Assembly: GCF_900103935.1 (NCBI RefSeq) | Contig: NZ_FNIC01000001.1 | Location: 102,306-166,305, forward strand | Direction of reading: 5' to 3' | Length of the DNA: 64,000 nt | Source of the DNA: Nocardioides szechwanensis | Lineage (GTDB): Bacteria; Actinomycetota; Actinomycetes; Propionibacteriales; Nocardioidaceae | In this document: positions 39,225 through 46,629 of the stretch, one piece after another | How positions within the stretch are numbered: position 1 is the stretch's first letter | How the letters are laid out: every line of letters starts with the position of its first letter | Made by a program: the position numbers and the translations under genes | The notes under the pieces: generated by a model | Database searches by the model: none | What the model saw: the letters and a program-made list of their open reading frames with translations, nothing else | Told to the model about the DNA's origin: nothing

Positions 39225-40298
39225 ATGACGGCTCTCAGGTTCCGCGGTCCGGTGCTCCCCGACGGGGAGGCGCGTGACCTCTACGTGGTCGACGGGCACG
39301 TGACCTACGAGCCGGCGGCCGGGGCCGACACCGTGGCCGAGGGCTGGATCGTGCCGGGGCTCGTCGACGCCCACTGCCACCTCGGGCTCGACGACCACGG
39401 GGCCGTCGACGAGGCGACCACCGAGGAGCAGGCAGTCGCCGACCGCGACGCCGGCGCGCTGTTGATCCGCGACTGCGGGTCCGCGGCCGACACCTCGTGG
39501 ATCCACGACCGCGAGGACCTGCCCCGCCTGATCCGCGCGGGACGCCACATCGCCCGCACCAAGCGCTACATCCGCAACTACGCCCACGAGGTCGAGCCGG
39601 CAGACCTGGCGGCGTACGTCGTCGAGGAGGCGCAGCGCAGCGACGGCTGGGTCAAGCTGGTCGGCGACTGGATCTCCCGTGAGGCGGGCGACCTGGCACC
39701 GTCGTTCCCGCCGGAGGCCTTCGCCGCCGCGATCGCGGCCGCGCACGAGCACGGTGCCAAGGTCACCGCGCACTGCTTCGGGCGTGAGGTGTTGCCCGGC
39801 CTGATCGAGGCCGGCATCGACTGCATCGAGCACGGCACCGGGCTGACCGCCGATCTGGTCGAGTCGATGGCGCGGCGCGGCACCGCGCTGGTGCCGACGG
39901 TGATGCAGCTCGACAAGTTTCCCGGCTACGCCGAGGCCGGGGCCGAGAAGTTCCCCGCCTACGCCGAGACGATGACCGACCTCTTCGCCCGGCGTCGCGA
40001 CACGATCATGGCGGCGTACGACGCCGGGGTGCGCCTGTACGCCGGGTCCGACGGCGGCGGCGTCACCCGGCACGGCAACCTCGCCGGCGAGGTGATCGCC
40101 ATGGCCGGGATCGGGCTGCCGGCCGACTACGCGCTGGGGGCCGCCTCGTGGCGAGCCCGGGAGTGGCTGGGCTGGAACGCCACGCTCGAGGAGGGGGCGC
40201 CCGCGGACTTCGTCGTCTTCGACCGCGACCCGCTCGCCGACCTCACCGTCCTCCTCGACCCGCTCTGCGTGGTGCTCCGCGGGCGAATCGTCGCCTGA
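39225..40298 (+). CDS. Metal-dependent amidohydrolase
   Basis: 357 aa. The N-terminal IVPGLVDAHCHLG carries the HxH metal motif. KVTAHCFGRE, IEHGTG and the late AGSDGGG (final metal Asp) complete an amidohydrolase/imidazolonepropionase-like site. The C-terminus GAPADFVVFDRDPL is the usual beta-sandwich part. The substrate is unknown. TAACGT (39211-39216) lies eight bases before the ATG (leaderless pattern). It is divergent from a ROK regulator. A strong bidirectional hairpin follows. Confidence 0.8.
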   Translation: MTALRFRGPVLPDGEARDLYVVDGHVTYEPAAGADTVAEGWIVPGLVDAHCHLGLDDHGAVDEATTEEQAVADRDAGALLIRDCGSAADTSWIHDREDLPRLIRAGRHIARTKRYIRNYAHEVEPADLAAYVVEEAQRSDGWVKLVGDWISREAGDLAPSFPPEAFAAAIAAAHEHGAKVTAHCFGREVLPGLIEAGIDCIEHGTGLTADLVESMARRGTALVPTVMQLDKFPGYAEAGAEKFPAYAETMTDLFARRRDTIMAAYDAGVRLYAGSDGGGVTRHGNLAGEVIAMAGIGLPADYALGAASWRAREWLGWNATLEEGAPADFVVFDRDPLADLTVLLDPLCVVLRGRIVA

Positions 40299-40304
40299 TC
40301 ACAC

Positions 40305-40337
40305 GTTGACCCGCCCGAAAGTTTCGGGCGGGTCAAC
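40305..40337. terminator. Bidirectional terminator between convergent genes
   Basis: A 16-bp perfect stem GTTGACCCGCCCGAAA (40305-40320) / TTTCGGGCGGGTCAAC (40322-40337) with a minimal loop. The stop codon (40333-40335) of the minus-strand membrane gene is inside the second arm. Confidence 0.85.
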
Positions 40338-40893
40338 CTGCGCGCGGCCTCCCGGTGGCGAAGAGGACGCCGGTGACGATCAGGACCACCAGGCCCGTCC
40401 CGCCGAGGAGCAGGGGGATGAAGATCGTGGCCAGCAGGCCGACCACGAAGCTGCCGATGGCCGGCGCCGGGCCGACGATCACCGTGCCACCGCCGGTGCA
40501 GGTGATCTCGACGCTGCCGGAGCCGGGCGCGAAGGTGACCGACCCGGTCCAGTCGCTGCCGCCCTCGGACCGGTTGTAGTCGCCGCCGACCGACCGGGTG
40601 GACACCTCGACACCCGTGTCGGGGTCGGCGACCGTGCAGGTCTGGGCCACGCCGTCCTCGAGCCACAGCATCCGGCGGTCGTCACCCTCGAGCCGGATGG
40701 TCTCGGGGCGCCCGTCGGCGTCGACGGTGGCGTCGGTGTCCAGGAACCCGGTGAGGGTCCACGCGAACAGCGCCACGAACACCACGATCGCGACCAGAAC
40801 CAGCGTGCCGCCGACCGCGAACCACCAGGCGCTGGGGCGGCGGCGGCGCTCACGCGGGGGAGCGCCGTACGGCGGGGTCGGAGGCTGGGTCAC
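40333..40893 (-). CDS. Three-TM membrane protein of unknown function
   Basis: 186 aa from GTG 40893. A Pro-rich basic start (QPPTPPYGAPPRERRRR) is followed by one TM helix (about 23-48). A middle extracytoplasmic part of about 85 residues has two cysteines (QTCTVADPD, ITCTGGG), and two TM helices close the protein (SFVVGLLATIFIPLLLGGTG and VVLIVTGVLFATG). It is like DUF-type actinobacterial membrane proteins but I cannot assign a family. CACTCT six bases upstream suggests leaderless transcription. It is divergent from rpsP. Confidence 0.65.
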   Translation of the reverse strand: MTQPPTPPYGAPPRERRRRPSAWWFAVGGTLVLVAIVVFVALFAWTLTGFLDTDATVDADGRPETIRLEGDDRRMLWLEDGVAQTCTVADPDTGVEVSTRSVGGDYNRSEGGSDWTGSVTFAPGSGSVEITCTGGGTVIVGPAPAIGSFVVGLLATIFIPLLLGGTGLVVLIVTGVLFATGRPRAG

Positions 40894-40910
40894 CCAGCCA
40901 GAGTGCCCGA

Positions 40911-40941
40911 TTTCATCTGCTCCGCGCACCTCTGGCAGAAT
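40911..40941 (+). promoter_or_regulatory. rpsP promoter
   Basis: TTTC at 40911 and TGGCAGAATCG from 40933 (-10 CAGAAT, 40936-40941). The same arrangement, with the same 22-base distance, precedes rplS. A leader of about 125 bases precedes the rpsP start. Confidence 0.5.
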
Positions 40942-41074
40942 CGGCCGCTGAGTCCTGCGCGCCCGGACCCTCTCATCCGGACGCCGCAGAGCCCATCGAA
41001 GCTTCGACACCGTGTGTTCCCCACCCGGTGCCGTGTCCTTCACCCACCACGAACCTCAAGGAGACACCACAACC

Positions 41075-41653
41075 GTGGCCGTCAAGATCCGTTTGAAGCG
41101 CCTGGGCAAGGTCCGGGTGCCGCAGTACCGCATCGTCATCGTCGACTCGCGCAAGAAGCGCGACGGCAAGGTCATCGAGGAGATCGGCAAGTACCACCCC
41201 AAGGAGGACCCGAGCTACATCAGCGTCGTGTCCGACCGGGCGCAGTACTGGCTGGGTGTCGGCGCGCAGCCGACCGAGGCCGTCGCCAAGATCCTCAAGA
41301 TCACCGGCGACTGGCAGACCTACAAGGGCATCTCCGGCACCGAGGGCACCCTCAAGGTCGCCGAGCCCAAGCGCGACAAGCAGGAGATCTTCAACGAGGC
41401 GCTGAAGGAGTCGGCGAACGAGCCCAAGGGCGACGCGACGACGACCAAGAAGGCCGCGAAGAAGACCGCCAAGAAGGTCGAGGAGCCCGAGGCTCCCGCC
41501 GCCGAGGCGCCTGCTGACGAGGCACCCGCCGCCGAGGCTCCTGCTGCCGAGGCTCCGGCCAAGGCCGCTGCTGAGGCGCCTGCTGACGCGCCCGCCGAGG
41601 AGACCCCGGCCGCTGACGCCGAGGCCACCGAGGCCACCGAGCCGAAGGCCTGA
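41075..41653 (+). CDS. rpsP: 30S ribosomal protein bS16 with extended tail
   Basis: 192 aa. [24 protein letters not shown] and [10 protein letters not shown] form the bS16 core (about residues 1-95). About 85 more residues follow: a Lys/Ala segment ([13 protein letters not shown]) and then Ala/Pro/Glu repeats ([17 protein letters not shown]). Typical bS16 is 80-115 aa, so the tail is long. It could be disordered on the ribosome surface. GTG 41075 has AAGGAG about 11 bases upstream. It is the first gene of rpsP-khpA-rimM-trmD. Confidence 0.95.
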   Translation: MAVKIRLKRLGKVRVPQYRIVIVDSRKKRDGKVIEEIGKYHPKEDPSYISVVSDRAQYWLGVGAQPTEAVAKILKITGDWQTYKGISGTEGTLKVAEPKRDKQEIFNEALKESANEPKGDATTTKKAAKKTAKKVEEPEAPAAEAPADEAPAAEAPAAEAPAKAAAEAPADAPAEETPAADAEATEATEPKA

Positions 41654-41658
41654 GGCTG

Positions 41659-41901
41659 ATGCTCGCCGACGCTCTCGAGCACCTCGTCCGGGGTGTCGTC
41701 GACAACCCCGACGACGTCTCCGTGCGTGACAAGCAGCTGCGTCGTGGCTCGATCCTCGAGGTCCGGGTCCACCCCGACGACCTCGGCAAGGTCATTGGCC
41801 GCGGCGGACGTACGGCGTCCGCGTTCCGCACCGTCGTTTCGGCCCTCGCGGGCCGCGGCGGCGCACGGATCGACTTCGTGGACGTCGACCGTCGTCGCTG
41901 A
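41659..41901 (+). CDS. khpA: KH-domain RNA-binding protein KhpA
   Basis: 80 aa. A single KH domain with the RNA-binding GxxG loop VIGRGGR (G47-G50) and EVRVHPDDLGK. KhpA pairs with KhpB/Jag in other Gram-positives to bind RNA. It follows rpsP by five bases, the standard order. A terminator-like hairpin (41937-41970) separates it from rimM. Confidence 0.9.
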   Translation: MLADALEHLVRGVVDNPDDVSVRDKQLRRGSILEVRVHPDDLGKVIGRGGRTASAFRTVVSALAGRGGARIDFVDVDRRR

Positions 41902-41936
41902 CGCTCCCTGCTTCTTGGCTGGCCCGATCAACGCTT

Positions 41937-41970
41937 GAATGGGTGTCGTCCTCCGGGACGGCACCCGTTC
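41937..41970 (+). terminator. Intrinsic terminator/attenuator between khpA and rimM
   Basis: A 15-bp stem (GAATGGGTGTCGTCC / GGACGGCACCCGTTC, with two G-T pairs), loop TCCG, followed by GGCTTTCTC. It lies 23 bases before the rimM start inside an otherwise continuous operon, so it could be an attenuator or an rpsP-khpA terminator with read-through. Confidence 0.7.
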
Positions 41971-41993
41971 GGCTTTCTCAGAAGAGGTTCATC

Positions 41994-42542
41994 GTGGAGT
42001 CCATCGACGTCGTGGTCGGCCGGATCGGCAAGCCTCACGGCCTCCGTGGCGAGGTGACCCTCGACCTCAAGAGTGACGAGCCCGAGCGCCGGTTCGCACC
42101 GGGCGCCACGCTCGCCGTACAGCCTCCCAAGGGCTCGGCGTTCGGCCACCGCACCCTGACCGTCTCCCGGTCGCGGTGGCACCAGACGACGCTGCTGGTG
42201 ACCTTCGAGGAGCTTGCCGACCGCAACCAGGCCGAGGCCGCGCGCGGGGTGGTGCTCAGCACCACCGTCGATGCCGGCGAGACCCCGGACGACCCGGACG
42301 AGTACTACGACCACCAGCTGGTCGGCCTGACCGCCGTCGACCTCGACGGGCGCGAGCTCGGCACCGTCACCGCGGTCGCCCACGGTGGCGCCCAGGACCT
42401 GTTGACCGTGCGCACGCCCGCGGGCCACGACGGACTGGTGCCGTTCGTGAAGGCGCTCGTGCCCGAGGTCGACGTGCCCGGCGGGCGCATCGTCGTGGCC
42501 GACCGCCCCGGCCTGGTCACGCCCCTGGAGGACGACGCGTGA
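41994..42542 (+). CDS. rimM: Ribosome maturation factor RimM
   Basis: 182 aa. RimM helps assemble the 30S head. [16 protein letters not shown] is the family start. [17 protein letters not shown] and [13 protein letters not shown] belong to the C-terminal PRC-barrel. GTG 41994 is just after AGAAGAGG. The stop overlaps the trmD start by four bases (GTGA). Confidence 0.93.
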   Translation: MESIDVVVGRIGKPHGLRGEVTLDLKSDEPERRFAPGATLAVQPPKGSAFGHRTLTVSRSRWHQTTLLVTFEELADRNQAEAARGVVLSTTVDAGETPDDPDEYYDHQLVGLTAVDLDGRELGTVTAVAHGGAQDLLTVRTPAGHDGLVPFVKALVPEVDVPGGRIVVADRPGLVTPLEDDA

Positions 42543-43690
42543 GGCTCGACTACCTCACGATCTTCCCCGACTACCTCGCCCCGCTCGGCCTGTCACTGCC
42601 CGGTAAGGCGCAGGAGCGGGGGCTGATCGAGGTCCACGTCCACGACCTGCGCCAGTGGACCGACGACCGCCACCACACCGTCGACGACACGCCGTACGGC
42701 GGCGGCGCCGGCATGGTGATGAAGCCCGAGCCGTGGGGCGAGGCGTTCGACGTGCTCGCGATCGACGGCGCCACCCTGGTCGTGACCACGCCGTCGGGCG
42801 AGCCGTTCACGCAGGCGCTGGCCCGTGACCTCGCGACCCGCGAGCGCCTGGTCTTCGCGTGCGGCCGCTACGAGGGCATCGACCAGCGGGTGCTCGACCA
42901 CGCCGCCGGGCGCGCCGAGGTGCGTGAGGTCTCCATCGGCGACTACGTGCTCAACGGGGGAGAGGTGGCCGCGCTCGCGATCACCGAGGCGGTGGTACGG
43001 CTGCTGCCCGGCTTCATGGGCAACGCCGAGTCGCTGACCGAGGAGTCCCACGAGGACGGCCTGCTGGAGTACCCCGTCTACACCAAGCCCGCCTCGTGGC
43101 GCGGCCTGGACGTGCCCGACGTTCTCCTCTCGGGCGACCACGGGCGGATCTCCGCCTGGCGCCGCGACCAGGCCGAGCGTCGTACGACGGAACGCCGGCC
43201 CGACCTGCTCCACCCCAGCCGGGCCGACTCCGAGTGGGACGTGGTCGCCGCCACCCGCGCCGACGCCGGCGAGCTGCTGACGCTGCAACGCGCGTGCTGG
43301 CTCCAGGAGGCGATCGCCAACGACAGCGTCTCCGGGATCCCGGCCCTCCACGAGTCGCTCGACGACGTCTTCGCCTGGCTGGAGGACTGGACCAGCTTCG
43401 TGGTGCGCTCCCACGGCCGGCTGGTCGGCGCCGTGCGGGGACGCCTGGAGGGCGACACGTGGGACATCGGGCGGGTGATGGTCGCCCCCGACCTCCAGGG
43501 ACGGGGGCTCGGACGCCTGCTCCTGGAGCACATCCAGGCGGTGGCGCCGGCCGCGGCGACGTCGTACGTCCTGTTCACGGGAGCGGGAAGCGCCGACAAC
43601 CTACGGATGTACAAGAAGGCCGGCTTCCGGCTGCGACCCGACCTGCCGGCGCCGCCGCTCGCCGTGGTGCTCACCAAGCCCCGACGCTGA
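42539..43690 (+). CDS. trmD: tRNA (guanine37-N1)-methyltransferase fused to a GNAT acetyltransferase
   Basis: 383 aa. Residues 1-230 are Trm[49 protein letters not shown] and the [11 protein letters not shown] loop, the knotted SAM-binding enzyme that methylates G37. From about 238 to the end a GNAT domain follows: [39 protein letters not shown] (acetyl-CoA loop Q320-G325) and [10 protein letters not shown]. The fusion is in one frame with no stop. The acetyl acceptor is unknown. GTG 42539 is coupled to rimM. Confidence 0.92.
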   Translation: MRLDYLTIFPDYLAPLGLSLPGKAQERGLIEVHVHDLRQWTDDRHHTVDDTPYGGGAGMVMKPEPWGEAFDVLAIDGATLVVTTPSGEPFTQALARDLATRERLVFACGRYEGIDQRVLDHAAGRAEVREVSIGDYVLNGGEVAALAITEAVVRLLPGFMGNAESLTEESHEDGLLEYPVYTKPASWRGLDVPDVLLSGDHGRISAWRRDQAERRTTERRPDLLHPSRADSEWDVVAATRADAGELLTLQRACWLQEAIANDSVSGIPALHESLDDVFAWLEDWTSFVVRSHGRLVGAVRGRLEGDTWDIGRVMVAPDLQGRGLGRLLLEHIQAVAPAAATSYVLFTGAGSADNLRMYKKAGFRLRPDLPAPPLAVVLTKPRR

Positions 43691-43721
43691 TTTCTGCACG
43701 CGGCTCACGCTGTGGCAGACT
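43691..43721 (+). promoter_or_regulatory. rplS promoter
   Basis: TTTC at 43691 and TGGCAGACTCG from 43713 (-10 CAGACT, 43716-43721), with the same spacing as the rpsP promoter. It implies a leader of about 160 bases. Confidence 0.45.
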
Positions 43722-43795
43722 CGTCCCTCGGTCCAGTCGGCCGAAGGTCCGCTCCGAGAGTCACCCGGAGGGTCCGCGTCGGGTTCCTGCCACAG
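43710..43795 (+). ncRNA. Candidate structured leader of rplS
   Basis: CTGTGGCAG (43710-43718) and CTGCCACAG (43787-43795) can pair and enclose about 68 bases, which contain a shorter CTCCG/CGGAG stem (43752-43756, 43766-43770). The left arm overlaps the proposed -10, so if transcription begins at about 43728 the long pairing would be DNA-level only. Ribosomal protein leaders often autoregulate, but this one is not recognised. Confidence 0.35.
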
Positions 43796-43887
43796 GGGGA
43801 GCCTTGCGCCGCCGGCCACCTGGCTTGACCGACACAGCTGAACACATCCAATCCGCGGCTGACCTGTGGCACTCGCGAGGAGAACAC

Positions 43888-44238
43888 ATGACCAACGTGA
43901 TTGCCGAGCTCGGCAACGCCAGCAAGCGCGACGACGTCCCCGCCTTCCGGGCCGGTGACACCATCAAGGTCCACGTGAAGGTCGTCGAGGGCAACCGCTC
44001 CCGCGTCCAGATCTTCCAGGGCGTCGTGATCCGGGTCCAGGGCTCGGGCATCGGCCGGACCTTCACCGTCCGCAAGGTCTCCTTCGGCGTCGGCGTCGAG
44101 CGCACCTTCCCGCTGCACTCCCCGATCTTCGAGCAGATCGAGATCGTCACCCGCGGTGACGTGCGCCGCGCGAAGCTCTACTACCTGCGCAACCTGCGCG
44201 GCAAGGCCGCCAAGATCAAGGAGCGTCGCGAGGTCTGA
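43888..44238 (+). CDS. rplS: 50S ribosomal protein bL19
   Basis: 116 aa. [32 protein letters not shown] and [16 protein letters not shown] are diagnostic. ATG 43888 is preceded by GAGGAG. It stands apart from trmD with a 197-base leader region of its own. Confidence 0.97.
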   Translation: MTNVIAELGNASKRDDVPAFRAGDTIKVHVKVVEGNRSRVQIFQGVVIRVQGSGIGRTFTVRKVSFGVGVERTFPLHSPIFEQIEIVTRGDVRRAKLYYLRNLRGKAAKIKERREV

Positions 44239-44274
44239 GTCCCGGCCTTGGCCGAGACTCACCCACGCTCTCCC

Positions 44275-44280
44275 TACACT
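44275..44280 (+). promoter_or_regulatory. -10 box of lepB
   Basis: TACACT six bases before the GTG start of lepB, as for many leaderless genes here. No good -35 is visible. Confidence 0.35.
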
Positions 44281-44286
44281 CTGCGC

Positions 44287-45075
44287 GTGAGCACCCACGA
44301 ACGCGACGACGTGTCCGGCGACGGACCCGTCGGCCCGCTGACCGAGGGTGACGACCCGCCCGCGGAGCCCGCACGCAAGCGCAAGCACCTGCCGATCTGG
44401 CAGGAGACGATCCTGCTCCTCGGGGTCGCGATGGTGCTCGCTATCGTGATCAAGGCGCTGTTCGTCCAGGCGTTCTACATCCCGTCGGAGTCGATGGAGC
44501 CGGGTCTGGTCGAGAACGACCGGATCCTGGTCCAGAAGGTCTCCTACTGGTTCGGGGGCTCCCCGTCGCGCGGCGACGTCGTGGTCTTCGAGGACCCGGG
44601 CGGCTGGCTCCCGGCCAGCGAGGACACCGGCCCGACCAACGTCTTCACGAAGGCGATGGCCAAGGTCGGGCTCTACCCCACCGGCGGCCACCTGGTGAAG
44701 CGGGTGATCGGGGTCGCCGGCGACGTCATCGTCTGCTGCGACGAGGGCCGGATCACCGTCAACGGCCAGCCGCTGGAGGAGGACAGCTACCTCCAGCCCG
44801 GCGTCGACTGCCACGGACCGATGAACGGCACCAAGTGCTCCTGGGAGGTCCCGCCGGTCCCCGAGGGACACATCTTCGTGATGGGCGACAACCGGGCCCA
44901 CTCGGCCGACTCCTCCGCGCACCTGTGCACCCCCGACGTGACCGAGTGCTCCCAGAACCCGTTCATCGACGTCGACCTCGTCGTCGGCAAGGTGTTCGTC
45001 CTGGCCTGGCCGCGTGACCGCTTCGACTGGGTCGGGCGTCCCGAGACGTTCGACGACGTCCCCGACGCTCCCTGA
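44287..45075 (+). CDS. lepB: Signal peptidase I
   Basis: 262 aa. LepB cleaves Sec/Tat signal peptides outside the membrane. One N-terminal TM helix (ETILLLGVAMVLAIVIKALFV) is followed by YIPSESMEPGL, with catalytic Ser69, and GGHLVKRVIGVAGD, with catalytic Lys138. PEGHIFVMGDNRAHSADS is the conserved C-terminal box. GTG 44287 is preferred to TTG 44248 because of the -10 box at 44275 and family start. Confidence 0.93.
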   Translation: MSTHERDDVSGDGPVGPLTEGDDPPAEPARKRKHLPIWQETILLLGVAMVLAIVIKALFVQAFYIPSESMEPGLVENDRILVQKVSYWFGGSPSRGDVVVFEDPGGWLPASEDTGPTNVFTKAMAKVGLYPTGGHLVKRVIGVAGDVIVCCDEGRITVNGQPLEEDSYLQPGVDCHGPMNGTKCSWEVPPVPEGHIFVMGDNRAHSADSSAHLCTPDVTECSQNPFIDVDLVVGKVFVLAWPRDRFDWVGRPETFDDVPDAP

Positions 45076-45090
45076 GCCTGATGAGCTGAG

Positions 45091-45795
45091 ATGAGCGACC
45101 TGCCCCGCGGTCTGACCGTACGCCGGGACGCCGGCCTCTACGGCTACGAGCGCGCCCTGCGCCGCCACGGCATCGAGCCCATCGCCGGCGTCGACGAGGC
45201 CGGGCGCGGCGCCTGCGCGGGGCCGCTGGTCGCGGGCGCGGCGATCCTGCCGGCGGGCAAGGCCGGGATCATCCCGGGGCTCGCCGACTCCAAGCTGCTC
45301 ACCGAGAAGGCCCGCGAGCGCTGCTACGACCAGGTCGTACGGCGCGCGCTGTCCTGGTCGGTGGTCGTGGTCGAGCACGACGAGTGCGACCGACTGGGCA
45401 TGCACGTCGCCAACATCGAGGCTCTGCGCCGCGCGGTCGCGCTGCTCGACCTGCCGCCCGCCTACGTCCTCACCGACGGCTTCCCGGTCGACGGCCTCGG
45501 CGTCCCCGGGCTCGCGGTGTGGAAGGGCGACCGGGTCGCGGCGTGCATCTCCGCGGCCTCGGTCCTCGCCAAGGTGACCCGGGACCGCCTGATGACCGAG
45601 CTCGACCGCGAGTGGCCGGCGTACGACTTCAAGACGCACAAGGGCTACATCACCGAGGTCCACACCGCGGCGCTCACCGAGCACGGGCCCTCGCCCGTGC
45701 ACCGCAGACGCTTCGTCAACGTCCGGCGGGCCGCCGGTCTCGAACCGGCCCTCGATGTGCAGAATGGCTTCCATGCGGGAACCCCGAAGGGATGA
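45091..45795 (+). CDS. rnhB: Ribonuclease HII
   Basis: 234 aa. RNase HII removes ribonucleotides from DNA. GVDEAGRGACAGPLV (D35, E36), LTDGFPV (D129) and ASVLAKVTRD (D165) give the DEDD active site. It sits between lepB and DUF2469 as in other Actinobacteria. Confidence 0.95.
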   Translation: MSDLPRGLTVRRDAGLYGYERALRRHGIEPIAGVDEAGRGACAGPLVAGAAILPAGKAGIIPGLADSKLLTEKARERCYDQVVRRALSWSVVVVEHDECDRLGMHVANIEALRRAVALLDLPPAYVLTDGFPVDGLGVPGLAVWKGDRVAACISAASVLAKVTRDRLMTELDREWPAYDFKTHKGYITEVHTAALTEHGPSPVHRRRFVNVRRAAGLEPALDVQNGFHAGTPKG

Positions 45796-45798
45796 GAG

Positions 45799-46107
45799 AT
45801 GAGCGCCGAGGAGCTCGAGAAGTACGAGACCGAGCAGGAGCTCACCCTCTACCGCGAGTACCGCGACGTCGTCGGCATCTTCAAGTACGTCGTCGAGACC
45901 GACCGCCGCTTCTACCTGTGCAACCAGGTCGACGTGAAGGCGCGCACCGAGGCCGGGGACGTGTTCTTCGAGGTGTCGATGACCGACGCCTGGGTCTGGG
46001 ACATGTACCGCCCGGCGCGCTTCGCCAAGAACGTCAAGGTCCTGACGTTCAAGGACGTCAACGTCGAAGAGCTCAACCAATCGGACATAGATCCGCTCAA
46101 GACGTAG
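45799..46107 (+). CDS. DUF2469 protein
   Basis: 102 aa. MSAEELEKYETEQELTLYRE and DVVGIFKYVVETDRRFYLCN are highly conserved in the actinobacterial family DUF2469, always next to rnhB. The function is unknown. It starts three bases after rnhB. Confidence 0.9.
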   Translation: MSAEELEKYETEQELTLYREYRDVVGIFKYVVETDRRFYLCNQVDVKARTEAGDVFFEVSMTDAWVWDMYRPARFAKNVKVLTFKDVNVEELNQSDIDPLKT

Positions 46108-46215
46108 TCACAACGGGCCATCTGGGCGCGGATGGGCTACCTGTGACCCTAGGTACAGCGTAGGCTCGGGCGCGGGGCAGCATGGGACAGTCCTCTGGGT
46201 CTAGGTGGTTCACGC

Positions 46216-46629
46216 ATGATGGGTCGTCGTTCGAGGCGCCGTGACGACGGTGCCGCAGCCGTCGAGTTTGCGCTCGTCGCGCCGCTGTTGATCCTGCTGC
46301 TGATGGGCATCATCGGCTACGGCTACATGCTGAGTTTCCGTCAGTCGATCAGCCAGGCGGCTGCTGAGGGCGCTCGTGCGGCCGCCGTGGCGCCGGCCAC
46401 GGCGAATCGGGAAGCGATTGCCAAGGCCGCGGTGGCCTCGGCCCTGGGCGTCACGTGCGGCAGTACCTACCTCGCGTGCACGGTCGCCTTCCCAGCGACT
46501 TGCACCTGCGTCGAGGTCACGGTCACCCACAGCTACAAGGCCGACCCCAGCAAGCCGGTCTTCCTCGGTCTCGGTCTAGTCATGCCCGACAAGCTCACTT
46601 ACAAGTCCGTGGCGGAGGTCAGCCAATGA
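46216..46629 (+). CDS. TadE-like pilus/secretion-associated protein
   Basis: 137 aa. A basic start (GRRSRRRDDGAAAVEFALV) followed by one TM helix (LLILLLMGIIGYGYML) and QSISQAAAEGARAAA is the TadE domain, seen in minor pilins of Flp/Tad systems. ATG 46216 or ATG 46219 are both possible. Four cysteines lie in the exported part (TCGSTYLAC, TCTC). No TadA ATPase or TadB/C is in the window. The stop overlaps the next gene by four bases. Confidence 0.75.
   Translation: MMGRRSRRRDDGAAAVEFALVAPLLILLLMGIIGYGYMLSFRQSISQAAAEGARAAAVAPATANREAIAKAAVASALGVTCGSTYLACTVAFPATCTCVEVTVTHSYKADPSKPVFLGLGLVMPDKLTYKSVAEVSQ

Noticed and set aside
40996..41007. TCGAAGCTTCGA palindrome in the rpsP leader
   Set aside because: A 12-base palindrome is expected by chance and has no loop room for an RNA hairpin.
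46108..46215. GTCACA ... TGTGAC inverted repeat after DUF2469
   Set aside because: Only six bases pair perfectly and the inner part pairs poorly; I could not support a terminator or operator.
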